Positions 37,691 through 48,712 of a stretch of DNA of 64,000 nt are shown piece after piece. Source of the stretch: Liolophura sinensis (lineage: Eukaryota; Mollusca; Polyplacophora; Chitonida; Chitonidae); contig NC_088298.1 of the NCBI RefSeq assembly GCF_032854445.1, positions 1,980,160-2,044,159 on the forward strand. Reading direction: 5' to 3'. Numbering within the stretch: the stretch's first letter is position 1; the number at the start of each line of letters is the position of its first letter. Under the pieces are notes generated by a model. The model saw nothing but the letters and a program-made list of their open reading frames with translations, ran no database searches and was not told where the DNA came from. The position numbers and the translations under genes were made by a program.

Positions 37691-38180
37691 AAGTAAAAGG
37701 TCTGGACTTCCACTGAGCTGGCCTGTCATATTTTTCACATCCAGGCTTTCTCAAAATCTACTTACTGTTCGCGTAATGAATGGCCTGTGTGTAAGGCGAC
37801 ATTAAAATTTCTTTGGGATTTCGAAGCTACTCCAAATTTGTGATTGTTTTCTTACATTGTAGCTGTTAAATGGTTTTCTGCTGATTCAGATGTTTGCTCT
37901 ACTTCAAATAGGCTATGTCCGCAGTAAACTGCTCAAAGACAAATCTTCCTTTCTGACCTTTAGACATTGGAACTGTTAACCCAACTCTGAATTCCGTGCT
38001 TTGTCCGCCGAAAAATGCAAGTTTAGTTTTTAAAGCTGTGGGGAATTATTTATGTAGGATCTACAACTTTTGTGTGTCACAGATTTCCGTGTCCTGGTTC
38101 TGTCACCGTTTATAGGCACAACACGAGAACTGCAATTAAGCTTCCTGTGTTCTCGCCAAGGTTTAAAATATCAACTGGAC
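37691..38180. other. Non-coding stretch, nothing recognised
   Basis: No ORF, array or known repeat found. Confidence 0.5.
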
Positions 38181-38345
38181 GTATGTAGGTTGCTACTTTT
38201 TAAACAAATATATGAACAGCCCGAATAAAACCTCTGACTGTGGTAAAGGGATTTCACCGCTAATAGAGTGACCATTTGCCAACGATCACACTGTCGTCAC
38301 TGCTCTGGTTTTACTCTCTATACTGTAGACTTTTATATTATAACG
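38181..38345 (+). mobile_element. Dispersed family G, 3' part
   Basis: Collinear with the copies at 51.5, 58.6 and 60.7 kb: 'tgctactttttaaacaaat', 'tgaacagcccgaataaaacc', 'ggtaaagggatttcaccg', 'gtgaccatttgccaacgatc', 'acactgtcgtcactgctctg', 'ttttactctctatactgtag'. The 5' part is missing. This is the simple, unexpanded state of the segment amplified as a 48-bp array at 60.9-61.85 kb. Confidence 0.75.
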
Positions 38346-38821
38346 TTTTCAGTGTGTTTGTAATCCGTGGTTGCTGGTGTTGTTGTTACAATGTGTGTTA
38401 TACTCGTATCTTGACACCTTCTCGGTTTACAGTAATCCAGTAGAATCAACCTAACAGCACATTTTCTCACACCGTGGTTAGAAAATTGCTGATCATACAA
38501 GCAGCGAATTACACCGACTGGTTGGCCACAGCCCTCCATGACGTATTAGTAGCGAGATGTATCTCACTGCGCAAGGTACCCGTCAATGAGAAAAGTATCC
38601 AATTCAAAGTTCAGACCGTCAATCGCTAAAAAACAAACGTGAAGCCAAATTCCTAGATACAAGTTTCTTTGAGAATTAATAAAATTAGCATCACGATCTC
38701 TTATAATAATACATATATATCTATGTATAACTGTAACGGAAGCAAGCTATTGGAAGTACTGACCAATTTAGGACAAATTTAGGTCACAAACGTCTTCATC
38801 TCATATACAGTATTTTATACG

Positions 38822-39063
38822 TATACAGGGTCTCCCAGAAGTCGCGCACCATTCAGGTTGAGGTTGAATGCTTGAGCTACAGAGCGGTGTGTTGCCCCAT
38901 CTCTTCCAAACATAAAAACCAATTCAACTCTTTCTTGTACTGTTAGTTTATTAGCCCTAATTAACTCTGAAAGAGAGAAAAAAATGAAAATCAGTATTAA
39001 ATCTGAAACACAGAAAAAAATGAAAATCAGGATGGTGCATGACTTCTGGGACGCTCTGTATAT
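38822..39063 (-). mobile_element. IS630/Tc1-mariner-type miniature element
   Basis: Bounded by ~29-bp imperfect terminal inverted repeats: left 'tacagggtctcccagaagtc' continuing 'gcgcaccat', right (reverse complement) 'tacagagcgtcccagaagtc' continuing 'atgcaccat'. Both ends abut TA dinucleotides, as expected of TA-targeting elements. The interior of about 180 bp encodes a transposase N-terminal fragment on the minus strand and a duplicated 'gaaaaaaatgaaaatca'. It is an internally deleted, non-autonomous copy. Confidence 0.75.
38848..38973 (-). pseudogene. Transposase N-terminal HTH fragment
   Basis: The minus frame gives about 40 residues: 'RANKLTVQERVELVFMFG' then 'RDGATHRSVAQAFN'. This pattern (L-T-x-x-E-R-V-E-x-V-F-x-x-G, then a second helix ending V-A-x-x-F-N) matches the helix-turn-helix start of many mariner-type and related insect transposases. 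The frame has no catalytic domain and soon enters the terminal repeat. Evidence is by eye; a profile search would settle the family. Confidence 0.5.
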
Positions 39064-39551
39064 TGGAATTAAAATATGAAAGATAGTTTTTGCGTACATA
39101 GGTTACTTTGGTCAATCCATTTTGTGCACTCTTTCACTTTCAGTTTCTCAGGGGACATAGTACATACCGTTCCTTGTTTTATGCCCTAAACTCCCAATCA
39201 TTCGTGTCATTATCTCCGCCGTCAAAGTCTAATTATGTACAGAGTACAGTGCTTTTAAGCTTGGAAGATTGCAGTACCGATTACGGCTCGAGTCGAAATT
39301 ATCTCCTACAGATTTCTACAGGTCAACAATTTTATCCTAGTAGATCCCAAGAGATGATGATTTCTTGCTGTGCGTTTGCCTACGCCTGGAAGTGGCTTAA
39401 TACAATGCTATTACTGTTCAACAAACAAATCTCAAGCAAGGACCGAGGTTATTACACGGTGGGTAGGTTGTTGACTGACATCCCCCTTAAACTAGTACAC
39501 CCTCGATCCAACCCCCAAACTTCAAAAGAAACAAAACAAAACAAAAAAGCA

Positions 39552-39576
39552 CACATACACACACACACACACAAGC
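39552..39576. repeat. (CA)n microsatellite
   Basis: 'acacacacacacacacaag' preceded by A-rich sequence. Confidence 0.85.
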
Positions 39577-39629
39577 ATGCCATAAGAATTTCCTGACGGA
39601 TACCACTCGTCCATGGTACAATACTATCA

Positions 39630-39762
39630 AAGACGTACAGCAGAGAGAGTAAATCCACAGCAGCGATGTGTGTGATACGGCCTCTTGTCAATTTACCTCA
39701 GTCAGGGTTTTATTTTAATTGTTCATTTGAATACATAAATAGTAGCGAATTACACGCCCCGT
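39630..39762 (-). mobile_element. Dispersed family G, internally deleted copy
   Basis: Read on the minus strand: 'gcgtgtaattcgctactatt', 'aggtaaattgacaagaggcc', then directly 'atcgctgctgtggatttact' and 'ctgtacgtctttgatag'. The 'tttcaccgg...gtgaccatttgcc' segment is deleted. Confidence 0.75.
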
Positions 39763-39858
39763 GCCACCACGGAGTCCTTCGTGAGTTGATTTGATACCAT
39801 CCAAACTGACGTGGCCGAGGACTGAGTATCAGACCTGTGACAATCGGGTGCCGTAAAG

Positions 39859-40101
39859 ATACACTCCCGAGGATATCAATGTTTTATCGTCCTTACCCCA
39901 GCCAAGTAGATCACATTCAAATTTTGAGGTCACGTCTAGAGAGTTAAAGCCAGATGACAACCATAACAAGAAAGTTGCAGTGATGACTGAGCATCTCGGT
40001 GACATGACCAACTTCTTGAGGCAAGGGCAGGAACAAGTCAACCGTACATGTAGGTTTATGTGTGGCCAAAGGACAATGTATCGGCTGGATAATACAAGTG
40101 T
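39859..40101 (+). CDS. Unassigned open frame, possible exon
   Basis: From 'atacactcccgaggatatc' to a TAA at 40,099-40,101 the frame is open for about 80 codons and reads like ordinary protein: 'FEVTSRELKPDDNHNKKVAV' followed by 'MTEHLGDMTNFLRQGQEQVN'. It is charged, helix-prone and without repeats. It begins after a stop plus a possible 'ccgtaaag' acceptor, has weak donors ('tgtaggtttatg') and no match I recognise. Could be an internal or terminal exon, or chance. Confidence 0.25.
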
Positions 40102-40623
40102 CTAAGAAGGATTAACTGGTTTTTTTTTACCTCTAAGAGGTAAAGTTTGTTATCAACGTGATCAGTGGGGCATTGTGATCACCGGACAGTATTGGTTCCC
40201 AACGAGAGGTCAACCGAAGGTACTGGATAAGATGGGTGAAACATTGTTCTCAAGACGCGTTTGAAAAAAATAAGAATTCAAGCACCCATCAGTGGGACAT
40301 CTCTACTAGAAATCTGAGATCATCTACGGGTCAGTCATGAACATAAACAAGGAGTGCTGGTCTTAAATGTAGACTTAATTTTCTTAACCATATGACTACA
40401 TGACAAATACGGAAAATATTTTTTCACTTCAACAGTGTACTAGCGATTTTTAAAAAGAAGTTTGACGATAAAGGTATAGAGCAAAATAACTCAACTGAGA
40501 GAAAAAACCACGATTTTTAACTACAGTCTATTTCCACATTACTCTTTAATCTTTAACGCGAGTTTTGCTGTGTTACCTAAGAACAATTTGATGATTGGAT
40601 TTATAGAGGAATGGCTCTGCAAT

Positions 40624-40800
40624 GTATTTATTTATTCAATTAATTGGTGTACTCAGTGTTTTTTCTCTTATACGACGGCCCCCAGCCCGAGGAAAACCCA
40701 CAAACACCGACAATCCATAGGCCAGACTTTTCCACGTACGGCTGGAGAGGAAGCCAGCATGAGCTGGACTTGAACACATAGCGGTCGCATTGGTGGGTCG
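40624..40800 (-). mobile_element. SINE family A, diverged
   Basis: Tail 'tatttatttattcaattaat', shortened 'gtgtactcagtg' block, remnant of the core ('cagcccgaggaaaacccac') and well-kept linker and B-box region ('gccagcatgagctggacttg'). The A-box half of the head is missing. Confidence 0.85.
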
Positions 40801-41218
40801 GCAATATTTGTCATCAAGTCTTATCTGGGCATTGACATCAATGAGGGATCATAGCGCTAACTGTGTGCTCTTACATGACGTTCAGTGGACGGTATTTGTC
40901 TTCCACAAGAGTAGCATGTACACTTTCATTTTCCTTTGGGAAGTGATGTCGTGAGTCACTTGCCAACGCCCCGTCGTTTCTCTGCTCACTTCCCTGACCC
41001 ATAAAAATAACCACTATCGAATTAAATAAATTAAAAGATTGTTAGATAGACATGTGCTGTACGAACGGTGCAAGCAGGATTCGTTGACCAGTATGTCGGT
41101 TTAGTTAGTAGCTGAACAACAACGGCGACAGAGGGCAGTTCTTGAAAATATTGCAATGGTACGATTCTTTATATTTCATCGTAGATTAGGTTCGCTAATC
41201 TAAACATTCAAACCTTTG
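40801..41218. other. Non-coding stretch, nothing recognised
   Basis: No interpretable feature. Confidence 0.5.
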
Positions 41219-41393
41219 AATATAAAAGACAACAGAACAGAGAGTAAACCCAGAACAGCGATGACAGAATGATAGTTGGCAAATGGTCACATGAAACCTG
41301 TAAAATACTTTCGCTTGTCAGTTTGCCTCAGTTAATGTTTTAGCCTAACTGTTTATTTAAATGCTTAAATAGTTGCAACTTAAGCTCACCTAG
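41219..41393 (-). mobile_element. Dispersed family G copy
   Basis: On the minus strand: 'aataaacagttaggctaaaa', 'gaggcaaactgacaagcg', 'catgtgaccatttgccaact', 'atcgctgttctgggtttac', 'tctctgttctgttgtctttt' and the end 'atattcaaagg'. Same order as the copy at 51.5-51.8 kb. Confidence 0.75.
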
Positions 41394-41487
41394 CCGAACG
41401 GCTTTAGCACAATAAAGTGAAAAAAGTGCATTGGTGTGAATTGTTATCTATTAGAAGTCACTCTTCTAGAAATACTCAAAATACAGT

Positions 41488-41558
41488 GAATGCGGTCGTA
41501 TAAGTGAAATAACATTGAGCTCTGCGTAAAACACCAACCAAATATAAATAAATAAAAA
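41488..41558 (+). mobile_element. SINE family A, 3'-end fragment
   Basis: 'cggtcgtataagtgaaataa', 'gcgtaaaacaccaaccaaat' and (ATAA)n tail. Confidence 0.8.
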
Positions 41559-42888
41559 TACTGTGTTGTCACCATGAAAAACAATGCAAAAAAATTCCAC
41601 GCCTAAGAGGGATGCTTAGCCCACCAGCGGAGCCCTGGTTATGCAAATATACAATGTATGTGAAAGACTACAACACAGCACGTAAAACCAGAGCGGCCAC
41701 AACAGACTACAGACTCAAATTTAAAAGGAATGTTTCCTGGTTTCTAATGTGTTCTTGGCCCGATATGCATGGTTGAAATATTGCAAATGTGTCGTAAAAC
41801 CGGAATCATTCATTCATGCAATTTTAGAATAAAAACCTGAAACTGTTTACCCTGGATTTGAACTCATGTATCCACTGATCGAGAGAGGATTGTTTATAGG
41901 GTCAAAAGGGCATATAGTCGACATTTTAAACTTCTGCCGAAAACTGGTTTAAGTTCCAGTCTCCCTCCGCTGGTTTTTGGACAAAAGCCCGAGAAAGCCA
42001 AGTAGACTATAATAGTCTTGTGGTGAACTCGATCCAAAGGCACTCCGGGGAGGGGGGTGTAGCAGCGGTTGAGTGTACAGTGAGAATATGGACGAGGTTC
42101 AGCCGATGAAACCACGAGGCTTATAGACTACAGAAATAACGTACAGAAAGTAATTGGTTTTCTGAATCAGCCATGCTTACCGAGCTGATCGATACCAAAG
42201 AGAAATGAGCTGGTATATGACACTTGAATTTACCCACAAGACACAGGAAGATAACATAGACATGGAATCTTGACAATTTCAGCTGAAATCATATCATATT
42301 TCAGAAAGATGTGGAGAAACGTAAATGCTTGCAATATCCCTCGCTCATAAAATTGACGGCCATCACACGAGTCTAGTACTGTGCAATGCGACGTATTATA
42401 CAGGATGCTTTCAATCGGTGAATCGTGGAAATGACATTCGAAGGCAGCCATCTTGTTAACGAGTTACCCTCAGTAGGCAATAATGAAAGCGGATCTATTC
42501 ATAACTTGAAGTTAAAAAATCCACGTCAGCAGCGTTCTAAAGTGCGAAAACGATTGTGTATACATTATACAATATGTATGTATATAGGCGACGGTATATA
42601 TACAGCCAAAAGGAAGCCTTTTTTGTAATTTATACACCCGGTTGACATTAAAAAGGAATAACAACTGTTTGTGCATTATTTCTCTTATTTTCGAAACAAA
42701 AAAAAATGAATAAAGCTTCAACAGTGATGAATCGTCACAGTAACCCAAACGATTCATTTTGTTCACTGTAGAAAACCACCGGAAAGAACAAGCAATAGGC
42801 CCGGGAAGCCCGAGGTATAACCAGGTAAAAACCAAATACTAAGGAAGGGACAATGAAAAACTTCATTGTTTATACATTCTAAGGCGAG
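41559..42888. other. Non-coding stretch with one tRNA-like B box
   Basis: Minus strand 'gagttcaaatccaggg' near 41,848-41,863 resembles a SINE-head B box, but no head or body is delimited. ORFs up to 107 codons have no recognisable content. Confidence 0.4.
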
Positions 42889-43040
42889 CTTTATGGACCA
42901 TACTATCAGAGTTTAGGAACTCTGACGTCACGGGAAGTTACTGATAAAAGTTTTCCAAAAGTTCATTCCTCTTGGTGAAGATTAGAAAAAAGGTGATGTC
43001 ACCTCAGAGTTCCTAGATACCGTCAGTATGGCTGATAAAA
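42887..43040. mobile_element. ~150-bp foldback MITE
   Basis: Two ~45-bp arms face each other: left 'ggaccatactatcagagttt' then 'aggaactctgacgtca'; right (reverse complement) 'gccatactgacggtatct' then 'aggaactctgaggtgacatc'. The interior is about 60 bp and has no ORF. Arm identity is roughly 75-80 percent. I could not assign target-site duplications or a superfamily. Confidence 0.65.
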
Positions 43041-44065
43041 CCCATCTTATAGTATTCCAATATTTGAATGCCTTTTTCTACTCTTAAACAAATCTGAAAA
43101 AAAAATGAAAGTATTTTCAAGAATAGTTTTCAGTTGTCTGTATGATAACCTTCCATTTAGATTTCGTTAACATTAATTAGCGCTTATGAAATCCTTTACA
43201 AAGAGCACGAATGATTATAACAGAACGTTCAATAGCGAGACCTGAGTGTAAAAGGAAACACATTCTCGGCCCTGGAGAGATTCGGGTCGCGAATTTAGTA
43301 TTAAACTACTACACACAATCTTTTTATATAAACGCTGTCTAAAGGACAGTCAGATCTGATCAGGAATTGAACACAAAACCCAGGAAAAAGACGAATCACT
43401 CAATTGCTAGCAATGACTTCATGTTTTAATCCGATTATGTCTGTCAGATAAGCTAACCTAAAGCCCTTTTTCTGGTCAAGGTCAGGAAGATATCTTAGGA
43501 TCACCTTGAGTTTAATAATATCAAGTTTGCTCTGGGTATATGACTGTCAGGTCAGGCTATACGATTGACTACCCACGGTCTAAATATCCCCCTCCGTATC
43601 GAGTTCAAATGCGTAGATTGTGTACATCTCTGCAGTTAATTATCCATAGATAAATGCTAATATAGCGAGAGTGAAAAATTGCCAGGCTCATTTTGACTGG
43701 CTTTTCGCCATTATCACAAAGGCTATCCGCTTTTTGCACGTCGAATTACTTCTAGATGCATTACAATTTTGTATCTGAAAAAAACAGAATGAAAATGACA
43801 ATCTGCTGAAAGATTTACAAGCAGTCGCAAGCAAAGCTACAAATCGCAACCATGAAATACAATGGCTTACGGGATGAAAACATGCATGCTAAAAGTTTTG
43901 ATAGTAGCCTTACAAAGAATCTTGCATTTTAACGTTGAAATATAATCACTTAAAGGGTTTTACCTGCTCTGTAGAAAAAAAACCTCAAAGGTTAACCTTA
44001 AAACATAGTGACTTACAAAACAGTAACCTATTAAAAGCTTTGCTAGTATCCCCACATAGAATGAC
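43041..44065. other. Non-coding stretch, nothing recognised
   Basis: AT-rich. A weak B-box-like 'tgttcaattcctgatc' (minus strand, about 43,358) is not accompanied by a SINE body. Confidence 0.45.
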
Positions 44066-44130
44066 TGACTGACTGAATGATTATGGCTTAGCGCCACGTC
44101 GGCGGGAACGTCGTCGCGAGCCCCCAAAAG
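44066..44130. mobile_element. Possible SINE tail fragment
   Basis: 'tgactgactgactgaatga' followed by 'ttatggcttagcgccacgtc' recalls the (TGAN)n tail and 'gggtttaacg' junction of family B. Short and uncertain. Confidence 0.3.
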
Positions 44131-44829
44131 AACCTCAAATGTCCTAAACTGATTTGACCTTTGATCTTGAAAGTCATTGGTGTGACAAGTATACTGTGAC
44201 AGGTGAAGAAATTGCCAGTGTAGTATAACCAAAAGCAAGTTAAGGTTCCACGCGATATGTCATCTGTCAACCAGTCAAATACAAAGATATCAACATTATC
44301 ATTTTCATTCGAATCGAAGAGGTATCAGGAAAGATTGAGTCTATCAACGTTTCTTTATCAACGATATATTTGGACATTTTAGATTTTTGACGGGGTATGT
44401 TTCTTGTAGTTTTGTTTGACATATCTTTTCGTGTAGTCTATAGATGATATATCGTAAAACAACAGTTTGACAAATTATGCTAATGTTATTACTATAAAAT
44501 TTCATTAAATGATCATTTGAAATACTCTTCGGGCAATTAAGGAAGTAAGAAATTTGTGACTGAAGGCAAATATTTACTGGTAAAACATATTATGCCGATT
44601 TATCTGTGTTTTCATTCATCCGTCATCATAACGATATGGCTGAAATACTATCTGTATAGGTGGTTTAAAGACATAACCATTGCATTAGGCATGACCAGCA
44701 GGGTGGCCAGCCCACATTTCGTGGATTTCGATCAGAAAAGCTAACTTGGAGAGTAAAGCTGATTTGCTGACGTAGCTTCTAGTGTTAAATCGGCTGTGTT
44801 AAAACCAATCCCTGACACCTAGAGGCAGT

Positions 44830-45040
44830 GAAACAGGACAGCTTTTTAGAATCAACCTACATTTCTGAGGAGGGGAAGAATCAGAACAGCTTTATAATCT
44901 CTGAGGAGGGAGTGAAACAGAACAGCTTTATAATTTCTGAGGACAGAGTGAAACCATAGAGCTTTCTACTCTGAACCTGCCTATTTGTGAACAGGAAGGG
45001 GACTCAATTTCTGAGGAGGGAGGGAAACAGAATAGTTTCC
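44830..45040. repeat. Short tandem repeat, 36-bp unit, degenerate
   Basis: Four or five imperfect units of 'cagaacagctttataa' plus 'tctctgaggagggagtgaaa'. Two middle units are adjacent at 36 bp and the outer units are spread by insertions. Confidence 0.7.
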
Positions 45041-45647
45041 TTGCCTGTGGGGCGAAATCTTCTAATATGATCACATTTAGTTACAGTCTAGCTTACACAG
45101 GAGTTAGCGCCATTGTAGGGAGGTCACGCTCCAGAGGTGAGACGGAAAACTACCGGTGACAAAGCGATATTTCCGACCGAGACGTGAAAAAGCGCAGTTT
45201 GAAAGGAAAAACCTCAGCGCGTGTATTATAGCCTACCTGCAAAAGTGTAGAGTAGGTTCAAAGACCATGGAGGTACGGAGTAGGGAGGGGGCAAAGAACT
45301 GAAACTATGTCATGTCTAGTTCATTAATAGCTTTAGCAATTAACTCTAAAGTGAAAAAAATGCAAATGACTGTTTTAATAAAATAAAACTTATGTATCGT
45401 CTGTCACAGTTGAGTGAGACTCGAGCACGTGATGGACACAAACATGATATGTGGACGTTAACAGGAATCCATGCGAACAGACCTCCAGGCATGCGGGAGG
45501 AGGAGGGGGAAGTTTGGATGATACTCAGATAAATGAGAAGGGGTCAGAGGTTATGACTAGTATAAATCAGATTCGACTAGCGCATGCGCCTATAAAATAG
45601 GCCGGGAGATAGCTGACCGCATAGTCTTAAGGTTTGCTTCCAGGTAG
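45041..45647. other. Non-coding stretch, nothing recognised
   Basis: No supported feature. Confidence 0.5.
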
Positions 45648-46034
45648 ACCCATTCTTCTTACAGCGCAAGCGCCGTTCTCTACGTACGGGGGTTTTGCAT
45701 CACTGACAACCATTGGCAATTATTTCTACATAAATCTTTAACAACGTCAAGGTCAGTGAGGTCACGGTGATGAGGCAGGAAGTGATATCAGAAAACACAA
45801 AAACTCGGTCTCAAACTTGGTTTCGGTTAACATTTGATGCTTTTGATGCATTCTGTTGAAGTAAGCAAAACATGTTTCAAAAAATTAGGCCCGCGCGAGC
45901 ACATAAGGTAATGACGCTTAGTGCGTCGAACAGGCCCCAAAGGTCAAACTTTGTCCAGGGCCTAAGAGGTGAAGGTGGTATACAGCGAGCGTGTGCCCCG
46001 CACATGCGCTGTAAGGTGTATGCTTTAGACCTGT
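45648..46034 (-). mobile_element. CTTACAGCGC-family TIR element, most complete copy
   Basis: Both ends are preserved: left 'cttcttacagcgcaagcgcc', right 'cacatgcgctgtaaggtgta', forming an inverted repeat with core CTTACAGCGC. Read on the minus strand the interior is collinear with 12,295-12,700: 'agtttgacctttggggcctg', 'gatatcacttcctgcctcat', 'caccgtgacctcactgacct'. Length is about 380 bp, with no ORF. Superfamily unknown. Confidence 0.7.
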
Positions 46035-46279
46035 AAACCTCATGCAAAGACGTTCAGTCACCGATGCCTCCGCTGCGGACCTGTGTCAGGAGGTTTATCA
46101 TATAGCTGGAAGCGCGCGGTAGCTTCCTGTATAAACTTGATCGCCTTCATACAAATAAACAAAATACTGTTGAATTTGACGTAAACTGTTAATAATGGGG
46201 ATGAACTAGTATTGTTATAAAAACTTTCCCTGTCAAAAGGACCATGAAATTAGGCGACGAATTAGACACTGAACCGCTT

Positions 46280-46571
46280 CATTTATTTATTTAATTATTT
46301 GTTTTGATTGGTTTTTTAGGCCGTACTCAAGAATATTTCATTTATACGACGGAGACCATCATTATGGTGGTTAACAGCAATACGGGGGGAACCCACGACC
46401 ATCCGCAGGTTTTTGACAGACCTTCCCACGTACGGCCAGAGAGAAAGCCAGCATGAGCTGGACTTGAACTCAGCCCGATCACACTGGACTGGAATAGCGA
46501 CCGCTTTGGTGAAAGGCTATTGGGTCATTACGCTACACTACCGCGCTAACCAACGGAGCCACGGAGACCCG
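46280..46571 (-). mobile_element. SINE family A, full length with small insertion
   Basis: Tail, 'aggccgtactcaagaatatt', core ('attatggtggttaacagc', degraded), linker and a complete head ending 'accaacggagccacggagac'. About 25 extra bases ('cccgatcacactggactgg') interrupt the stretch between the B box and 'gcgaccgc'. Confidence 0.92.
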
Positions 46572-47180
46572 CTGAAACGTTTCAAGAAGTTTCTATTTAA
46601 CTATATTCAATTATTATACAATGATTTTAGCGAAGTCATTCTGAAATGCAAAATCATCCTTCTGCCTTGAAATGAATCGATGTAAAGCTATTACACAGAA
46701 AGGTTACAGGTCAGCTTATTATGTGTAAGTTATGAAAGCGTCATAATACTAACACCAACTGTTTTGTAACTAACAGAAATGTTGTTAGGGGCCTATTCAT
46801 GTCGGTTAGCATGAATGTATACCTTTGTGCGCCATGCTCCTTATGTGTTTATTTTCAACAAAATAGGCTGTTAACTTTAACAGAAAATCACAAATTCTAT
46901 TATTCTAATTATTTAGTTAAAGAAAGCACACATATTTTTATGCAACATAAAGATTGTATTTATAGACTAACGATAAATATAACACATTATACATGTTATA
47001 GTAACAAAATACTTTCTAGCATCACTCAGACAACAGGCGACTTTCTGTGAAAAATCAACAAGAGTGTGGAGTCTAGAGTTTTACACATTTTTGTGCACAC
47101 CTACCGCATCATTAACAGTTCGTTAACTTAAAACATGTATTGAATTTACTTAAACTGATAAACCCATGACTCTTGGGTTA
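46572..47180. other. Non-coding AT-rich stretch, nothing recognised
   Basis: An ORF of 83 codons at 46,799-47,050 has no recognisable domain and AT-driven composition. Confidence 0.45.
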
Positions 47181-47230
47181 TTCTCGGACGTGCTCTGTGA
47201 TTTTTTCTCTGTGCCGCGCTCGTGAATATG

Positions 47231-47304
47231 CATGGTAACGGTTACCATGGAGGCGCGTGAGTTGAATGCACGCGATGTCCTCACTGTTTAACGGTATATA
47301 AAGG
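47231..47304 (+). promoter_or_regulatory. Possible promoter: 19-bp palindrome and TATA box
   Basis: A perfect odd palindrome 'catggtaacggttaccatg' (47,231-47,249) has half-sites like an RFX X-box. A canonical-looking TATA box, 'tatataaagg' (47,295-47,304), lies about 45 bases downstream, with CpG-rich sequence between. Transcription to the right from about 47,330 would fit. No coding exon is recognised after it. Confidence 0.3.
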
Positions 47305-47345
47305 AATTAGCAGACGTGAACTCAGTATATATGTATGTTACCGAA

Positions 47346-48525
47346 GAGGGCAAAATATAGACCTGCAGACGGCTTTTGTGACTGATAGCCCTTGTGGAGG
47401 AATCTGTAACCCAGAGTGAAAAAGTACGAGAGTCAATAGTTTGCTGTCGGCATACATTATTTATTCAGCAGACATCTGCATATGTGCGTACCACCGAGAA
47501 GGTATAATTTCTGTATTTCCGAATAGAAATTCACGCCCGGTTACAATGGGTATAATACAATCAGCAAAAATAGCGATGAATAGCATATTCAGAAGGCTAC
47601 TGTAATATTTGAGTCATTTGTGTCAGGGCAGTGGGGTTAGGTTATCTGGCGGTCAGGGAAAACTCCAAAACCAAACCCTGTGAATAAGGCGATCGCTGCG
47701 ACTCAGGCAATACCTTAAAAACAAACTACGCCCCAATTGAAGAATCTCAATAACGTGTCCTATATAACACGTAAATGTATTACGACGATTAACATGATAA
47801 TCGCGTCAAGAGAATTTATGGGCTCTCATACAATCAGGACGTAAGCTTCGGTTTTGGCAGTAACAGCGGTTAAGCAGTGTTCTGTTTGTCTTGGGAGACA
47901 CCGCGCCCGGCCTTGGCAACCTCTAGATAGTTCTGAGCCAGCTGAAGGTTAACATCAATAGCCCTAGGTGGTGGTGATCATCTTCAACTCATACATATAC
48001 TTTTTTTATTTAATTTAATTCTTTATTTATTTGTGGAAGATTCCCCACAACCCGGGACCGCTTGGAGGTCTCTTCAAAAACATTCAAAATATTTACAAAA
48101 AGGTACGTACAACATTTCCAAACATTTTCAGAAGTCATCAGAACTTTATAATAAAAGGAAATATACAGTATATTAGAACTCTTTTCAGGGATGTAATCCG
48201 GCTGCAATGAAGGACGTTTTATTTGACATTAACAACTAATCCACTGGATGAAATGAAAAAAAAAATGTTAGTTTGATTTTAGCAGCTGGCGAGTTCGGGT
48301 TCGCCTTTAAGTTAGGAACTTTGGCGAGTACATGTATGTGCCTGCCTAGCCAAAGCAGATATTGTTCACTCTGGATTCTCCAGTTCCCCACATCCATGGA
48401 CATAAACTCCGTTGTGTAGATATTTATAATTCCTGTAAATAATGTCACTTAACATCAAGTAGGTGTCTATTGAGGAAACATACATTATCTCACTCACCAA
48501 AGAGCTCGCGAATCCTGCTCTTACT

Positions 48526-48527
<2 letters not shown>
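47346..48527. other. Non-coding stretch, nothing recognised
   Basis: Contains T/A-rich runs near 48,000-48,030. No gene or repeat identified. Confidence 0.5.
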
Positions 48528-48558
<31 letters not shown>

Positions 48559-48712
48559 TTTGATTGGTGTTTTACACCATCCTCAAGAATACTGGTGGGA
48601 AGACAAACCCACAACCATCGCAGGTTTTTGACAGATCACGTACGACCGGAAAGGCGGCCAGCATGAACACACCTTATTGATTTGTACATTTATTTGATTG
48701 GTGTTTTACGCT
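48528..48712 (-). mobile_element. SINE family A fragments, two nested pieces
   Basis: A long (TTTA)n tail at 48,528-48,560 leads into 'ttgattggtgttttacacca', then a shortened core and linker ending 'ggcggccagcatgaacac'. A second tail-plus-start ('tttatttgattggtgtttta') at 48,687-48,712 is a separate tiny fragment. Confidence 0.85.

Noticed and set aside
39108-39596. 162-codon plus ORF
   Set aside because: No domain, and its C-terminal part is the translation of the A-rich and (CA)n tract; no splice or homology support.
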